A DNA stretch of 64,000 nucleotides, taken from assembly GCA_013407085.1 (NCBI GenBank), contig JACCGJ010013582.1:124001-188000 (forward strand), read 5' to 3'. A program made the position numbers and the translations under genes. How positions within the stretch are numbered: the stretch's first letter is position 1; every line of letters begins with the position of its first letter. Below, in pieces: positions 24,820 to 36,620 of this stretch. This DNA is from Atriophallophorus winterbourni. Its lineage: Eukaryota > Platyhelminthes > Trematoda > Plagiorchiida > Microphallidae. The notes below the pieces were generated by a model. That model saw nothing but the letters and a program-made list of their open reading frames with translations. It did not search any database and was not told where the DNA came from.

Positions 24820-24945
24820 GTAAGGGATGAAGATGTGAGCAACATATTACTTTGGTCATCCATAAGCGCATTAAGTGCTCGACCACGAATCACTATGTGA
24901 TATTTTATTTGAACATCATTGTTCGTTGTACGAACTTTATATAAT

Positions 24946-26129
24946 GAATGGGTTGTTGTCAGACTCACTATCCAGAAACTTTGAATATCTTGTTCCAGGC
25001 GGAATTCTCTCGTTAAAAGGCTACGTTAGGCATGATTGCAAAGATGTTGTAGTTAAAGTGTTTTCAGTCGATTTGGCAATGGGTAATTTCCTGGTCGGCT
25101 CTCTCAATTGATATGCGTTGCACAAATCCATATAGCAACATGCGATATTCCCCACGCCAATATAATTTGTAGCAGATTTTGACACACACATCTTTTATCA
25201 CCCACGGTCAAAAGTTTAGCAATCATTGTTAAAATATTTCAGTAAAGTCTGGGGAAATGAAAACAATTCACTCTCTATGGAAATTGTGATTGTTGGGCTT
25301 AGTGCAGAAATATTTAGAAACGATTCCTCACACTTCGAGCTATTCATGAATAAGGGTAACTCAATCGCATACACATGTATATGTATCACGCGATACTAAT
25401 TTTCCCAAAAATGATTTAACGGCACGCGTCTCATATAACCACGTGTAGCTCGTGGCCTGCACGCATGGTCCTGTCTGACTACTTGAAACTGCTTCTACTC
25501 ACCGAAGAATGAGTGAATGCGCCTGAATGGCGCCTTAAAACCAGCATGCTTCACAAAGGTGAATCTCATATTTTTATGAAAACGCTACACTACGAGGCAT
25601 TAAAATCCATATTTCCAATCTTCATGGCATTTAAGCTACATTCGATCATGGAAAAATGCTCCAACAGTAAACGTCGAGAACAAATCCGTAGCTGGATTTC
25701 CGTTAGGCAGTACGAAGTTTCAGTCAAGTTCTTCATGCTCATATCTGCGATAGCTTTGTTGTCAAAACTAATCAGCCTAGCTGTTCCTTTGGTTCCGGTA
25801 GTGCCGTTGAGATATGTCATTTGCGCATGGCGACAACTAGTTCTCCATATTCTATTGGCTGACGTACATCTCAGAGAATCAATAAAGTGGTCACAGGAAC
25901 CAGCAGATGTCAATTAGAATCTTCAGCATGACAAGCCTAGTGCTAACTGCCTGGGAATGCTTCCGACGGACGTATTAAAAACCTTCCAGCCCAAGCAAAA
26001 AGAGAACCCACCCTTAATATTATCCCGTCTTGCCAAGGTCCGCTATCCTCATTGAGTGCTTGGGGATAAGGAATTAACTGAAATGCAGAATGTAATTTTC
26101 CGCACCAACAGAAGAAAATACTAATCAAT
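24946..26129. other. Unassigned region with one open frame on each strand
   Basis: Open frames of 134 codons (25513-25917, plus) and 107 codons (25913-25590, minus) overlap almost completely. Neither resembles a family I know. The minus frame has several Cys and a Lys/Arg-rich composition but no motif, start context or splice evidence. GC content is higher than the flanks, which hints at a mobile-element remnant. Confidence 0.3.
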
Positions 26130-29100
26130 AAAATTCAGTTCTGGAACTAGGAACCTGGAACGTCCAGTCCAAGCATCCTAAATTTTATGACAACGTATCG
26201 AATATCAGAGGCGTAAGAAAATCAGCTGTGATAAACAATGAGTTTAGGAAACTGAATGTCGACGTGACTGCCTTACAACAGACGCGATTACCAGACAATG
26301 GTAAGCTAACAGTAAGTGATTACACATTCATTTGAAAATGAAGAGGTTCCGAGAAGCGTCGACTGCATGGATTTGGGTATGCCGTTCGAAACGACGTTCT
26401 AAAAGCAACAGAACCTGAGCAGCAGCGGGAGCGAACAAATTTGGACTCTTAATCTGAGGTACATTACTTGTACCATTACGTTGGTAAACGTTAATGCGCT
26501 GACGCTCTCTGCGACGACTGCTAAAAAAGACGCTTTTTATCACAACCTCGCAACTGTCCTGAAAAACGTGCCACAAAGAAACTGTGTAGTTGTATTGGGT
26601 TATTTCAATGCTAGAATTAATGCGAATTAGGAATCTTGGCAAAACTGACTGTGGAGGTTCGGTGTAGGTGAAATTACTGAAAATATACAACGCCTTTCCG
26701 AATTATACACTCAGTTCAGTCTTTAGATCAGCAACACTTTCTTTAAACAAACTCACAGCATAAGGTCTCTTGGAAAAATTCTCGCTTTAAGCACTGGCAC
26801 CAGCTTAAATCTTATCCTTGTTACGCGCACTGATATAGGAAGCGTACTTCTCACCAGATAATATGAAAGCGTAGACTGTGACAGTGATCATTCACTGTTC
26901 TGTGCAAAACTGAAGCGTTCCGGTACGAGATTTCACCGCACCAAATTTTCTAGTGAGCCTAGAATTGACGTCTGCCGCGTGTGCGAACCTAATCTAGCTG
27001 CGCGATCTGTAAAAGCCCTCACAGCCGAGCTCAGTGAGACAACCTCACTTGAATCATCTTTAGAAAACTGAGAGTCGATAGAAATCTGCATATGCCGACT
27101 CGCACTTTCCATTTTCTTTCCGAGGAAAGCTTGAACGAGCGACTGTTTCGGAGCAAAAGCTTCTGAGATGACTGCTGTGTTGGATGACAAACGGTCAGCA
27201 TTCTTGAGTTTTAAATGTATGCCAACAGATGAAAAGTTACGACTTTTGAGAGCAGATTGAAATAACGTCCAACACTCTGCAAGGCAATGTGCAAATGACT
27301 ACTGGACAGAAATTAGCCTCAGTATCCAAAAAGCTGCGGATACTGGAAATTTTCACGCCAAGTATGATGGGAACAACATCTGGTGACCCGATTGTGAACA
27401 AAATCCCGCTGATGAAAAGATGGGTAGAGCACTTCTCCTCTCTCAAATCTAAGGACAGTACGGTTTTACCATGTATTTGAAAATGTCGAGCGTTTGCCGA
27501 CTATTGAATATCTAGAAACTAGCTATACTCTTGATAAGCTCAATAGAGCAATCGACCGCTAAGCGAATGAAGAGGTCCCTAGTGACGACGGAATTCAACT
27601 CGAGCTCATCAGATGCGGTAGAGCAGCAATATAACAACCGCTTCACCATTTGCTCCATCAGTGCTGTCGAGGCTAGTGTGTCACACGAGAGATGCGAGCC
27701 ACAAAGATCATCACGCTATTCAAGAATAATGGAGATAAATTTGACTGCAACAATTACAGAGGAATCTTTCTTCTAAATGTTGTGGGCAAATTGTTTGCTG
27801 AAGTTTTACCGATCCGGCTGCGAGTTTTATCTGATAGAATTTACTTCAAATCTGATTGCGGTATCCGCGAGGAAAGATCAACCGTTGACATGATGTTCTC
27901 CCTCAGACAACTTCAAGAAACGTGTCGGGAACAGCGTATTCCATTTTCCGCTGTTTCATTTATTCGAAGAAGGCATTCGACTACGTCAGCAGGGAAGGTC
28001 TCTCCAAAATGCTTGATCTGATAGGCTACCCCCAAGACTGCTGAAGCTCGTTATTTCGTTCTACTCAGGTATGAAACGCTCACTCCATCTTAACGGTTTC
28101 AGCTCAGAAGCCATTGAAATTCGCCGAGGCTTCAAACACTGGTGTGTTCTTGATCTCACGCTGTTCGGCATTTTCTTTGCTCTCCTTCTGAAGCACGCTT
28201 TCACGACGAGGACAGAAGGTATTTACCAACGCACGCAATCTGATGGCAAACATTTCAGTCTTCACCGGTTGAAAGCAATAACCGAGGCTAAAAAGTGCTA
28301 ATCCGTGACCCGCTGTTTGCCGACGATGCAGCCTTCATTAATCACTCCTAAGAGCACATTTTTTCTCTAATGGACTGTTTTTTGTCGGCATGCCAAGACC
28401 TTGGGCTAACAAGCAGCACGAGCAAGACCGAAGTCAATGGTCAAGGGTCGGTTTCGCCTCCCATATTAACTATTCGAAACTGTCAGCTTCAATCAGTAAA
28501 TCAGTTCACATACCTTAATTTAACCATTGCGATAACATCTCGCTAGACACGGAGATTGATAAGCGGATTAGCAGAGCAGCTGTCATTCTGTCCTGTTTGA
28601 ATTCTCGTATTTGGTGTAAGCGCAAGCTGTTTGTAAAGACAAAGATGGTGGTATACAGCGCGTGCGTACCTCATGCTTTACTGTACGGCAGTGAAACCTG
28701 GAAAACCCACGCGAGACACGAACGGAAGCTGAATGCTTTCCATCTACGAAACATCCGTCGTATCTTGAACATATCGTGGGTGGACAGATTGATTAATGCT
28801 GAAGTGCTTTCAAAAGCTTGTCTGCAGTTCATGTTCACTCTATTGCGACAGCGGCACCTGCGGTGGCTTGTTCATGTCTACAGAATGAAAAATGGTCGTA
28901 TTCCGAAAGAGCTACTCTATGGTGAGTTGCAACTAGGAAGTCGACTATTGGGCAGACCGCACTTGCGGTACAAAGACGTTTACAAAAAAATATGAGAGCT
29001 CTTGACATTGACCGGCGAGTTAGAATATCATGCTCTTGACCGCTCACATTAGAAGCACTGTATAAAGCATCGTCTGCAAGCTGGGAAGGAGCAGATACAG

Positions 29101-29330
29101 CTCTCGGCTTCTGAACGCAGAAAACGCCCCCGGCGTGAAACTGACGCAATTCAACCGAGTTATGGCTTTCGTTGCCAGCGCTGCGGCAGAGATTGTTCCT
29201 CCCGAATCAGACTGTTTAGTTATTCCGAAAGCTGCAAAACCTGAACATTCACGCGATTGCGATGTTCATCCAGAACCAACATCGACAAAGGAGGCCAACA
29301 ACAATATTATCTTTTTATTAAAAAGCTTCG
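26130..29330 (+). mobile_element. RTE-type non-LTR retrotransposon, copy 2, most complete
   Basis: About 3.2 kb, the usual size for the clade. The endonuclease starts at about 26155 (GTWNVQS, then VINNEFRKLNVDVTALQQTR), so the first two endonuclease motifs are visible. RT begins near 27550, the catalytic box LFADDAAF is intact at 28313-28336, and 28597-28995 gives a long clean thumb/connection frame (HLRNIRRILNISWVDRLINA, RQRHLRWLVHVYRMK, RLLGRPHLRYKD). A C-terminal zinc-finger-like CQRCGRDC lies near 29175. At least ten frameshifts or stops separate these parts, so it is inactive. Confidence 0.85.
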
Positions 29331-29439
29331 ACTATATTCGAACATCGTTGTGAACTTTATTTGATATATTGATTGCTTATTTAGATTTTAATTCAATTAA
29401 ATAATTTTTTTTCGGAAATGTGTGAACATTTATTAGAGT

Positions 29440-30085
29440 ACAACATGATATGACGTGACAAGAAACAATGACAATTTCTGGAATATTCCGTTTGCAAATA
29501 AAAGGTTTATTCAAAGCAAAATTAATTAGTGAAAGCGACTAGTTTTACCAGTTATCAATTCATTATCTAAACTTTACCACGACAAATTTCGAAATAATAT
29601 ATTATTAAGGATTTCCAAATGAATCGAGTGTTTAAAGCTTCATTTGCTCGCACAAAAAGAAGACACAAATATAATCTATTACATTGGCGAAAATTATAAT
29701 TATAATTTTGCGACTAACAAATGATTCCAGTTGAATGTATTACCAAGTATTCACACGATAATAATTCAAGTTCATTCATATTCATATATCACGACATGCA
29801 AAATACATTGACTCAAATTTTTATGACATGAAATTATTTTCTCTAAATATAATATGCCATGGTCGTGGATCTCAGAACAATTTTCTGAATATCAAATTTA
29901 AATCAAATGAAAGTAATATGCAGTAAAAAAGTGCAATAAATCACATTAATAGGAAGAACACATTATTTTGAAAAATATGTATTACCAGATATTTTCTAAA
30001 ACTTGAGTTAGGTATTCAGGAATTTGGCGAATTTTGCTGCTTTTTCACGTACGTAGCAAAATTTTAAGAATATTTGAGGATGTAG
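29440..30085 (+). promoter_or_regulatory. Third copy of the Ly6-gene upstream region, part 1
   Basis: 29460-29840 matches the reverse complement of 52958-53335 closely, including the block ATGACAATTTCTGGAATATT. 29960-30060 matches the reverse complement of about 52750-52850 (CCAGATATTTT, then GCTGCT-TTTCAC). The frame after the shared ATG is not open here, so this is not an exon. It is cut at about 30085 by the RTE insertion and resumes after 33820. Confidence 0.65.
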
Positions 30086-30608
30086 TAGACTGACCACTAC
30101 AATAATTTCCCCGAGAAAGTTGGAGAAAAGGCACAGGAGATGAAAGTTTTATCGCGGTGGCCAAAAAGATGCACGAAGGTTGCGCCGAGACTGGACCTTG
30201 ACGTGGTGCAGCGGCTTGCGTGCCTCGATGATCCATTGAGCTATTCTGGCTGATGTCTTCGTGGCATCTTCAGAGTTACTCATACCAGGTTGGTCAATGT
30301 TGAGAAGCCTGACAAAAACAGTCTCCTCGTCCCTCGCGCACATTGTGTACCAGAGGAGGCGTATGAATCCGCAAGGATCACCGGCTCGACTGGTTGGGAT
30401 GATGTCGGAGTCCCTGCTTGGTCTCTACCTCGCGAATGGCTTGTGAACTGTACCTACAGTATCCGGCCCCGATAGGTGCGATCCTTAATCTCGCTCCGCT
30501 GCCTTGCGGGTTAGGCTTTCGGGCCAAAGTCTTGAGGTGGGAGTCCTCAAGATCAACTCCTCTACTTCGGCCTGGGCAACCGGGTAGTATCACGCCCACA
30601 CCCAAACA

Positions 30609-33600
30609 ATGACAATACAAGTACTAGAAATTCATACCTCTATCTCCTTTATTGCTTCTATTGCATCTTCTCCACATGTTACCATCCCCGATTCGCTCTC
30701 TCTACCTGATGTAAGACTCATGCCGTCTAGACAGCCGTCGATTGCTGCAAATCTTCTACGCCCGCGGGTTTCATTTAGGTTAGCTTCGTTTAACGTTCGG
30801 ACCTTGCTACAACCGGGACAACAGGCCGGTCTTGCACGAACGCTCCAGGCCTTAGGCATTGATATCTGCTGCTTGTCGGAAACCCGTTTCCGTGACACAA
30901 GCGAAGTCTGTCAGTTGGTTTTACCAGCTGAACCAGAGAGCAGATTCCACCTGCGCCTCTCTAGTGACCCGGATGCTTCCTCTGCCCGATTGGCTTGCGT
31001 CGGTATCGCGCTCAGTTTTCGTGCTGAGCAATCACTCTTGCAGTTGATTACCGTTGACAGCAGACTGTGCGGTGCACGATATCGTGGCCACTGTCGGGTG
31101 AACAGGCGGTGCGAAACGCGGAGGGATTTGTTTGTGATTTCTGCCTACGCTCCAACGGACTGTAGTGTGGATCTCAGTAACGACAACTTCTATGAGAAGT
31201 TGCATAGTTTGTTTCGCAAGGCACGCAGAGCAGATGTATAATTCATGGCAGGAGATCTCAACGCTCGCGTTGGTCGCCTGTCTGAATACGAGCGCCACCT
31301 AGGAGGTCAGTATGGGCTGGATGGCGGGCGTTCAGATAACGGAGAACGATTGCTCACATTCTGTGGCGATCACCGCCTCTATCTCTCCAGTACGGCATTT
31401 CGGCGTTCCCAGCGTCGAATGGCCACATGGCGCTCACTATCACAGCACGTCTGGTCTCAAATTGACCACATTGCTATTAGCTACATGTGGCGTGGTAGCA
31501 TCAATGATTGTCGTTCATACTGGACCACCAGTGTGGACTCGGACCATGCGCTAGTCTGTGCGACAGTCAACTTCCAATTTGGGGGTAAGGCACGCGCAAG
31601 ACGAACTCATGTAGACACCGCCTCTTTGATGCTCCCCGCTGTCAGAACCGAGTTCCATCATGCATTGACCAGGGAGCTCGCAGAAGCACCCCCGTCTGAT
31701 GTTGAGCAGCACTGGAACTTCGTTCGGACAGCACTGTCCTGTGCTACTTCTGAAAGCTGTCAACCCACCCGCGCTTTGCCACGCTCTTGGATCTCGGCCC
31801 AGTCACTTGCTTTAATCGATCACCGTCGAACTTTACCCACCGGCACTGAACACAACCGTGCTCGGAGAGAATTCAATACCCGCTTAAAGGCCAGCTTAAG
31901 GAATGACCGCGAGTTCTGGTGGACGCAACGTGCTTGTGAGATGGAGGTTGCAGCCGCATCGGGCAATACTCGCAAATTGTTTCAGTTAATTAGAGCTACT
32001 GGTTCGAAACTGAATACAGTGAGCGAGACTATTTGCGAAACTGACGGCTCGCCGATCACCAATCTTAGTAGACGCTTAGAACGATGGGCTGAGCACTTTG
32101 GTGCTCAGTTCAGCCAGCCACCTCCTCCGACCTCGCCGCCTGAGACACCGATTTGCACGCCTTGGCCCGTTTCCTTAGCCGCTCCTGATCTCCAGGAGGT
32201 GAGAGAGGTAATTCGAGCACTGAAGCGCCACAAGTCACCTGGTCCTGACGACCTCCACCCGATTTTGTTTAAGGAGGGAGGTGATCTTGTGGCAGCGGAG
32301 TTACGTGATTTGTTTACCAAAGTATGGGCTGAGGAGCGGGTCCCGGCGTCATGGGGTGAATCGACGGTTATCCCAATCTTTAAGAAGGGCGCACGGAATC
32401 TGTGTTCCAATCATCGTGGGATATCCCTGACTCCTGTCGCGTCTAAACTCCTGGTTTCCATCCTCCTTCGTCGGCTATCGCCCATTCGGGAGTTACGTTG
32501 CCGTGAGGAACAGGCTGGATTCCGCCCGGGGCGAGGATGCGTGGATCAGCTTTTTGTCCTGCGACAGTTATTAGAGCACAGACACCTGTACCGGCGACCA
32601 ACCATCGTAGCTTTTCTGGACATCCGGGCCGCGTTCGACTCGGTGGACAGAACTACTCTTTGGAACTGCTTGCTTAGGAGTGGCATCCCTCCTAAGTATG
32701 TCGCCATCTTGAAGGAGCTCTATTCTCATTCTTCAGGGAGGGTCAGGGTCTACGGCAGCCTATCGCCGGCGTTCCCCACAACCAGTGGCGTGCGCCAGGG
32801 CTGTCCGCTGTCCCCATTCTTGTTCAACTTTGCGATCGAGGATGTCCTCCAGAATGCTCTCCGTAGCTTCACTGAGGGTGGGATCGAGCTACTTCCAGGT
32901 AACCGTGTCACTGACCTTGTTGGAACCGATGACATCACTTGGTATCTTGGTAGCTGCATCACGGCGGGAGGAGGGCTGGAAAGTGAGATCGGCTCTCGCA
33001 TTGCGAGAGCTCGCTTCGGTCTAGGTCATCTCTGGAAGCGGTCTGACGTGAGTTTGAGACTCAAGGGGAGAGTTTACCTGGCCTCAGTCAGGTCGGTCTT
33101 GCTTTACGGGTGCGAGAGCTGGGTAGTACGCGCAGAGGAGCTCCGGCGCTTGGAGGTGTTTGAACATCGATGTTTACGGAGGCTTGCACGAGTGTGGTGG
33201 CAACACCGCACTAGCAACGTTGAAGTGAGGCACCGTGTTCTAGGTGGGGACAGCCTGATGCTACGAGACCTAATCGACCGTTCCCGTCTCCGCTGGCTAG
33301 GGCATGTCTTGAGAATGAAGCCTGAGCGCCTACCCTTCCGCGCGCTGCGTGTGTCGGTTGGCCCAGGCTGGCGGCGGTGTTCAGGTGGACAACCGCTGAC
33401 CTGGAAGAAGGCCTTAAAACGCTTGACGTCGGGTTTAGCTCGGGTCGGACGAACGCGGCTTCCTGGGTGGGGTCCAAGGGATAGTGAGTGTCTGTGGCTT
33501 GACACGCTGTCGACGATGGCTGAGAACCGGCAACAGTGGAGAGAGTGCATTCTATTTTGTGTTCCCCCCTCAAATTTGTGGAAAAAATATCAAAAAAATC

Positions 33601-33710
33601 AAAAAATCGACATGTGGAACAATGGACAAAAAAATTCCCCCTCATATTGTACCTTTTTTTCTTTCTTTTTCTCGTGCATTGCCGGGTGGCACTTCTTCAT
33701 TTTTAAATGA
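30609..33710 (+). pseudogene. RTE endonuclease-reverse transcriptase, one stop and one in-frame deletion
   Basis: A single frame of 1033 codons interrupted only by TAA at 31239-31241. The endonuclease shows RLASFNVRTLLQPGQ, LSETRF, SAYAPTD, MAGDLNARVG and SDHALV, so all catalytic blocks are present. RT shows HKSPGPDDLHP, PIFKKG, HRGISL, EEQAGFRPGRGCVDQ, FLDIRAAFDSVDR and SGVRQGCPLSPFLFNF. Where the family has a Y-A-D-D box followed by several dozen residues and a Y-L-G-S block, this copy reads GTDDITWYLGSC: the segment after the DD is deleted without breaking the frame. The C-terminal region (LLYGCESW, RLRWLGHVLRM) is intact. The frame's last about 45 residues are low-complexity read-through. 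An upstream in-frame TAG makes the Met at 30609 the first possible start. Probably a young but dead copy. Confidence 0.9.
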
Positions 33711-33718
33711 TTGTGTAA

Positions 33719-33743
33719 ATATATATATATATATATATATATA
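33719..33743. repeat. (TA)n tail of the RTE element
   Basis: Twelve TA units right after the 3' untranslated region, acting as the variable 3' end repeat. Confidence 0.85.
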
Positions 33744-33819
33744 CATGGTAGCAATCACGGAACACGAATGAACGGAAAGTGTATTATCAAGGTCAATTGT
33801 TATGTACAGTAAAACAAGG

Positions 33820-34735
33820 CTGTTACAATGATTTCAATGTATTTCGCTAATCAGTCACCCAGTTGATCATTTCGTTTAATTTGTTCAATCAAAAATACAA
33901 ATCGTAATGGGAAAATATAGATAGAATTTATGAAATATTTTGTTCCGTTGAATTTGATTTTTCTGATTTAACTGTCAAGAGTCAGTCCATTATTGAGAAC
34001 TTTCAATTGGCAGTGTAAATATGCCAACCACACAACTGGTGCAGCAGTTTTGAACCAGTCTGCCTTTTATTTGCCTTTTCCATTATACAACAATTCTTCA
34101 TCCACTTTCGTTATTCACACTCCAAGCATTTCAGCGACAGATAAATCCGCGTTTGTTTTCAAATTAAGATCTTATAATCAGGTCCATTCTACCGAAGCGT
34201 GAACGGAAAAAATGGCTTTATTCGTTATGACAAATGTTATGCAATGAAAAAATAATGTATACTGTAGAAATAATTTTTCCGAATGCTTTCCGATAATAAC
34301 TTAGATCTTAAGATTTAGTGAGGAATTCAAAATGTGTGTAGTCTCCTCTGATCAATAATAAATTTAAATTTATCAATCAAGAGGCAGGTGAAATGAGGGA
34401 CGAAATAATTTTTGAAATTTTCGTTAAACGTAAAAAAGACGACATATTGGCTTCGCGATATCTATTTACAAGCCATTGGAATCTCATGCTCCAGGTGTTT
34501 ATTCTCGGACAATAAAATTATAATCAATCTCACACAGTCGTTGATATGTAGATATATCATTACATGAATTAAATTACTACAAAATTCTTTGCGTTTGTAA
34601 GCAAATCCATGTCTTTTGATTTGTTGGATCAAGTGCACTGGATATAATTTATATAATCTAAGACTATAGCGTCACAGGTTCTTGTAAACGACTCGAATTT
34701 ATACACATTAAAGGGCGATGAACATATATATATCA
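33820..34735 (+). promoter_or_regulatory. Third copy of the Ly6-gene upstream region, part 2
   Basis: Continues the similarity to the reverse complement of 52700-52000: blocks near 34120-34190 (TTTCAGCGACAGA-AAATCCG-GTTTT), and near 34660-34725 (CTAAGACTATAG-GTCACAG, CGACTCGAAT). Similarity ends at about 34735, roughly 200 bases before exon 1 would start in genes A and B. Instead unit X follows in inverted orientation. No exon of the family is present. Confidence 0.65.
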
Positions 34736-34739
34736 TCGT

Positions 34740-36620
34740 TTTGCTTGTATAGCTGTCTATTGAAAATAGAAGTGCTTCTTATACCGCCAAATTGCTACAC
34801 CGTTGATAATTTGTTGGACACTCAAATTTGTTCGATCCTTTAATATCCTATCTGAGTTGAGTTAGTTTCTCGCTAATTCTATAGCGCTTGCAGCGTCAAC
34901 ATTCGTAAACAAGGAGCTTAAGTCAAAGCTAATCTGGAAAAATGATATGCAATGCATCGTTGAACAAAGAAATACAATCGCAGATAGCATCGAGATTTAT
35001 GCGGACAAATCACAGTGTTTAAACTTTTGAACAAACAATCATAACTTACTTTGATTCAATCAGCTTCAAAATAAAAACTGTTCAACATGAAAAGGGCAGC
35101 ATGGAAACTGATGAAAAAGTAACCACCGGAAATGAACTTGCTGAGATTAAAAAATTATTTGCTTACATTCTGCAATATTGCAATTGATGTGGTTCGAATA
35201 TTCGTTTATTCGAAAGCAAGAAAGACCTTCGTCTGTTTTAATAATTTACTGTTTTTATTTTTTGTGATGCGAATATTGTTTATCGCTCAACAACAAAATC
35301 AACAAACTGACCAAAATTGATTTAACATCTTTATTTAATCGGTAATGCATTTTAATATTTGAAATTTTAAATAGCTGTTCTAATTTGCTCCAAAAAAGAC
35401 ATAAAATAGACGACGTTTCTAAATGTTATCTTTAATTGATGCCATATTATTTAAAAATTTCAACTTAACAAGCTCGCCATAAATAAATACAATTTAACAA
35501 TTCTTCCCTGTTCACGGTTGTTCGTCGCATAAAAACTTCAACGAACATCTTAAGAGTGACACAGGAAAAAGTATTCCAGATTTAACGTATTTGAGGTTTG
35601 AAACGTAAATTTAATTTATATCATAGGGGCTACTAACAACACCAAGTTAACTGCTCACTGTAGGTTTACAGAATATATTGCTTTTACTAGCAACCGTTTT
35701 TTATACTGACGTAAATTATTAGAATTTTGATTTTATTGAGCTATTCAGTTCCTCTAACGAACAAGCACTGTGTTGATGATGTTTTTGTGAAATACTGCAA
35801 TTGATATTTTTTAATCATGTATGGCATACATGTTTGAGAAATATAAAATTGTTTCTTGTAGCTTTGAAACTTTCATTCATCGAACTGCAAACAACTCATT
35901 TTTCATGAAATAACCATCAAAAGGAAATTCCTGTAGGAAGAAAGAAAATTGCAGCGAAATTTCGTGTTGAGCTTAGTCAAAAAATATAAGGTTGTGGATG
36001 ATACCACTGCACGTATTATGTTACAAAAGCGTTTACTTTTGTATAGTAAACGATGGAATATGAACAATTACGGATGCATTTTGACGGAATTCGTATGCGG
36101 AATGTTTTTTCAAAAAAAAATAACTTATTGTTGATTATAGTGAAAATAGGATTATAGATTATCAATCTTTGTTGCTGTGTTGCATCCATATACTCAACAT
36201 AATAATTCTACATTTTACATACGAAAAATGTCTGATCGCTAAGCTCGTTTAAACGAGCGTGAAAGCAGCGCAGACATAGTTTCAGGTACACCACTGCGCG
36301 TATTACGCTACCAAGTCGTAGCCCGTTTCGATAGTAAATCATAAACTATCATATCATATCACAAGTCGGGATGGAATTTGGGACAATTTAGAATAAAATA
36401 ACTTATTGTGAAACAATTGAAAATATTTTTTTTCGACTTTTGACCGTTGTTCCAAAGTCATTTCTATTTACTGCACTTATTTGTTCAGCATTTGAGAGAT
36501 GAAAACATCTGATCAAAACGCTCGTTTACTTTGGCATGAAAGTAGCTCACACATAGTTTGAGGTAAACCTTCTATCTTGGATGTGACGAAATTCAATAAC
36601 TTTATTTCAAACGCACAAAT
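34740..36620 (-). repeat. Diverged host repeat unit X, copy 2 (inverted)
   Basis: The reverse complement matches 46600-48115. The clearest blocks are 34790-34960 (GATAATTTGTT, TCTATAGCGCTTGCAG, AAGCTAATCT) and 35240-35330 (TGTGATGCGAATATTGTTT, TGACCAAAATT). The breakpoint with the Ly6 upstream copy is at 34735-34740. Confidence 0.65.
35940..36580 (+). repeat. Local tandem duplication, period about 285 bp
   Basis: Block CCACTGC(A/G)CGTATTA(T/C)G recurs at about 36005 and 36290, and blocks ATAACTTATTGT and GAAAGTAGCTC/GAAAGCAGCGC recur near 36115-36270 and 36395-36545. Units are diverged. No coding potential. Confidence 0.55.

Larger units (their letters stand above)
21135..24945 (+). repeat. 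~240-bp satellite array, about 15 units
   Basis: The landmark AATCAC-x3-GTGATT recurs near 21284, 21528, 21764, 22003, 22243, 22481, 22722, 23098, 23334, 23568, 23809, 24050, 24640 and 24883, spacing 235-245 except for one shortened unit (about 22880-23000) and one unit interrupted at 24270-24480. Each unit has three structured parts: the palindrome AATCAC/GTGATT, a hairpin GGTTCG-TTGTA-CGAACC, and a hammerhead-like block starting C-CTGACGA. Units are clearly diverged from one another, so the array is old or not being homogenised. Confidence 0.92.
30090..33745 (+). mobile_element. GC-rich RTE-type element inserted into the third upstream copy
   Basis: Host similarity stops near 30085 and resumes near 33820, bracketing a GC-rich insert in an AT-rich neighbourhood. 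It has a roughly 500-base 5' leader, one long reading frame (30609-33710) and a TA-repeat tail at 33719-33743, typical for an RTE 3' end. It belongs to a different subfamily from the RTE copies at 1, 26130 and 38245. The bases 33746-33820 may also belong to the insert. Confidence 0.85.

Noticed and set aside
21135..24945. A CRISPR-like repeat array
   Set aside because: The unit is ~240 bp with no short repeat/unique spacer pattern, in a eukaryotic context; it is a satellite.
30609..33710. A host gene of the craniofacial-development-protein-2 type
   Set aside because: Such annotations are usually mislabelled RTE endonuclease-RT proteins. This frame has all endonuclease and RT blocks, a TA-repeat tail and an insertion-like boundary.
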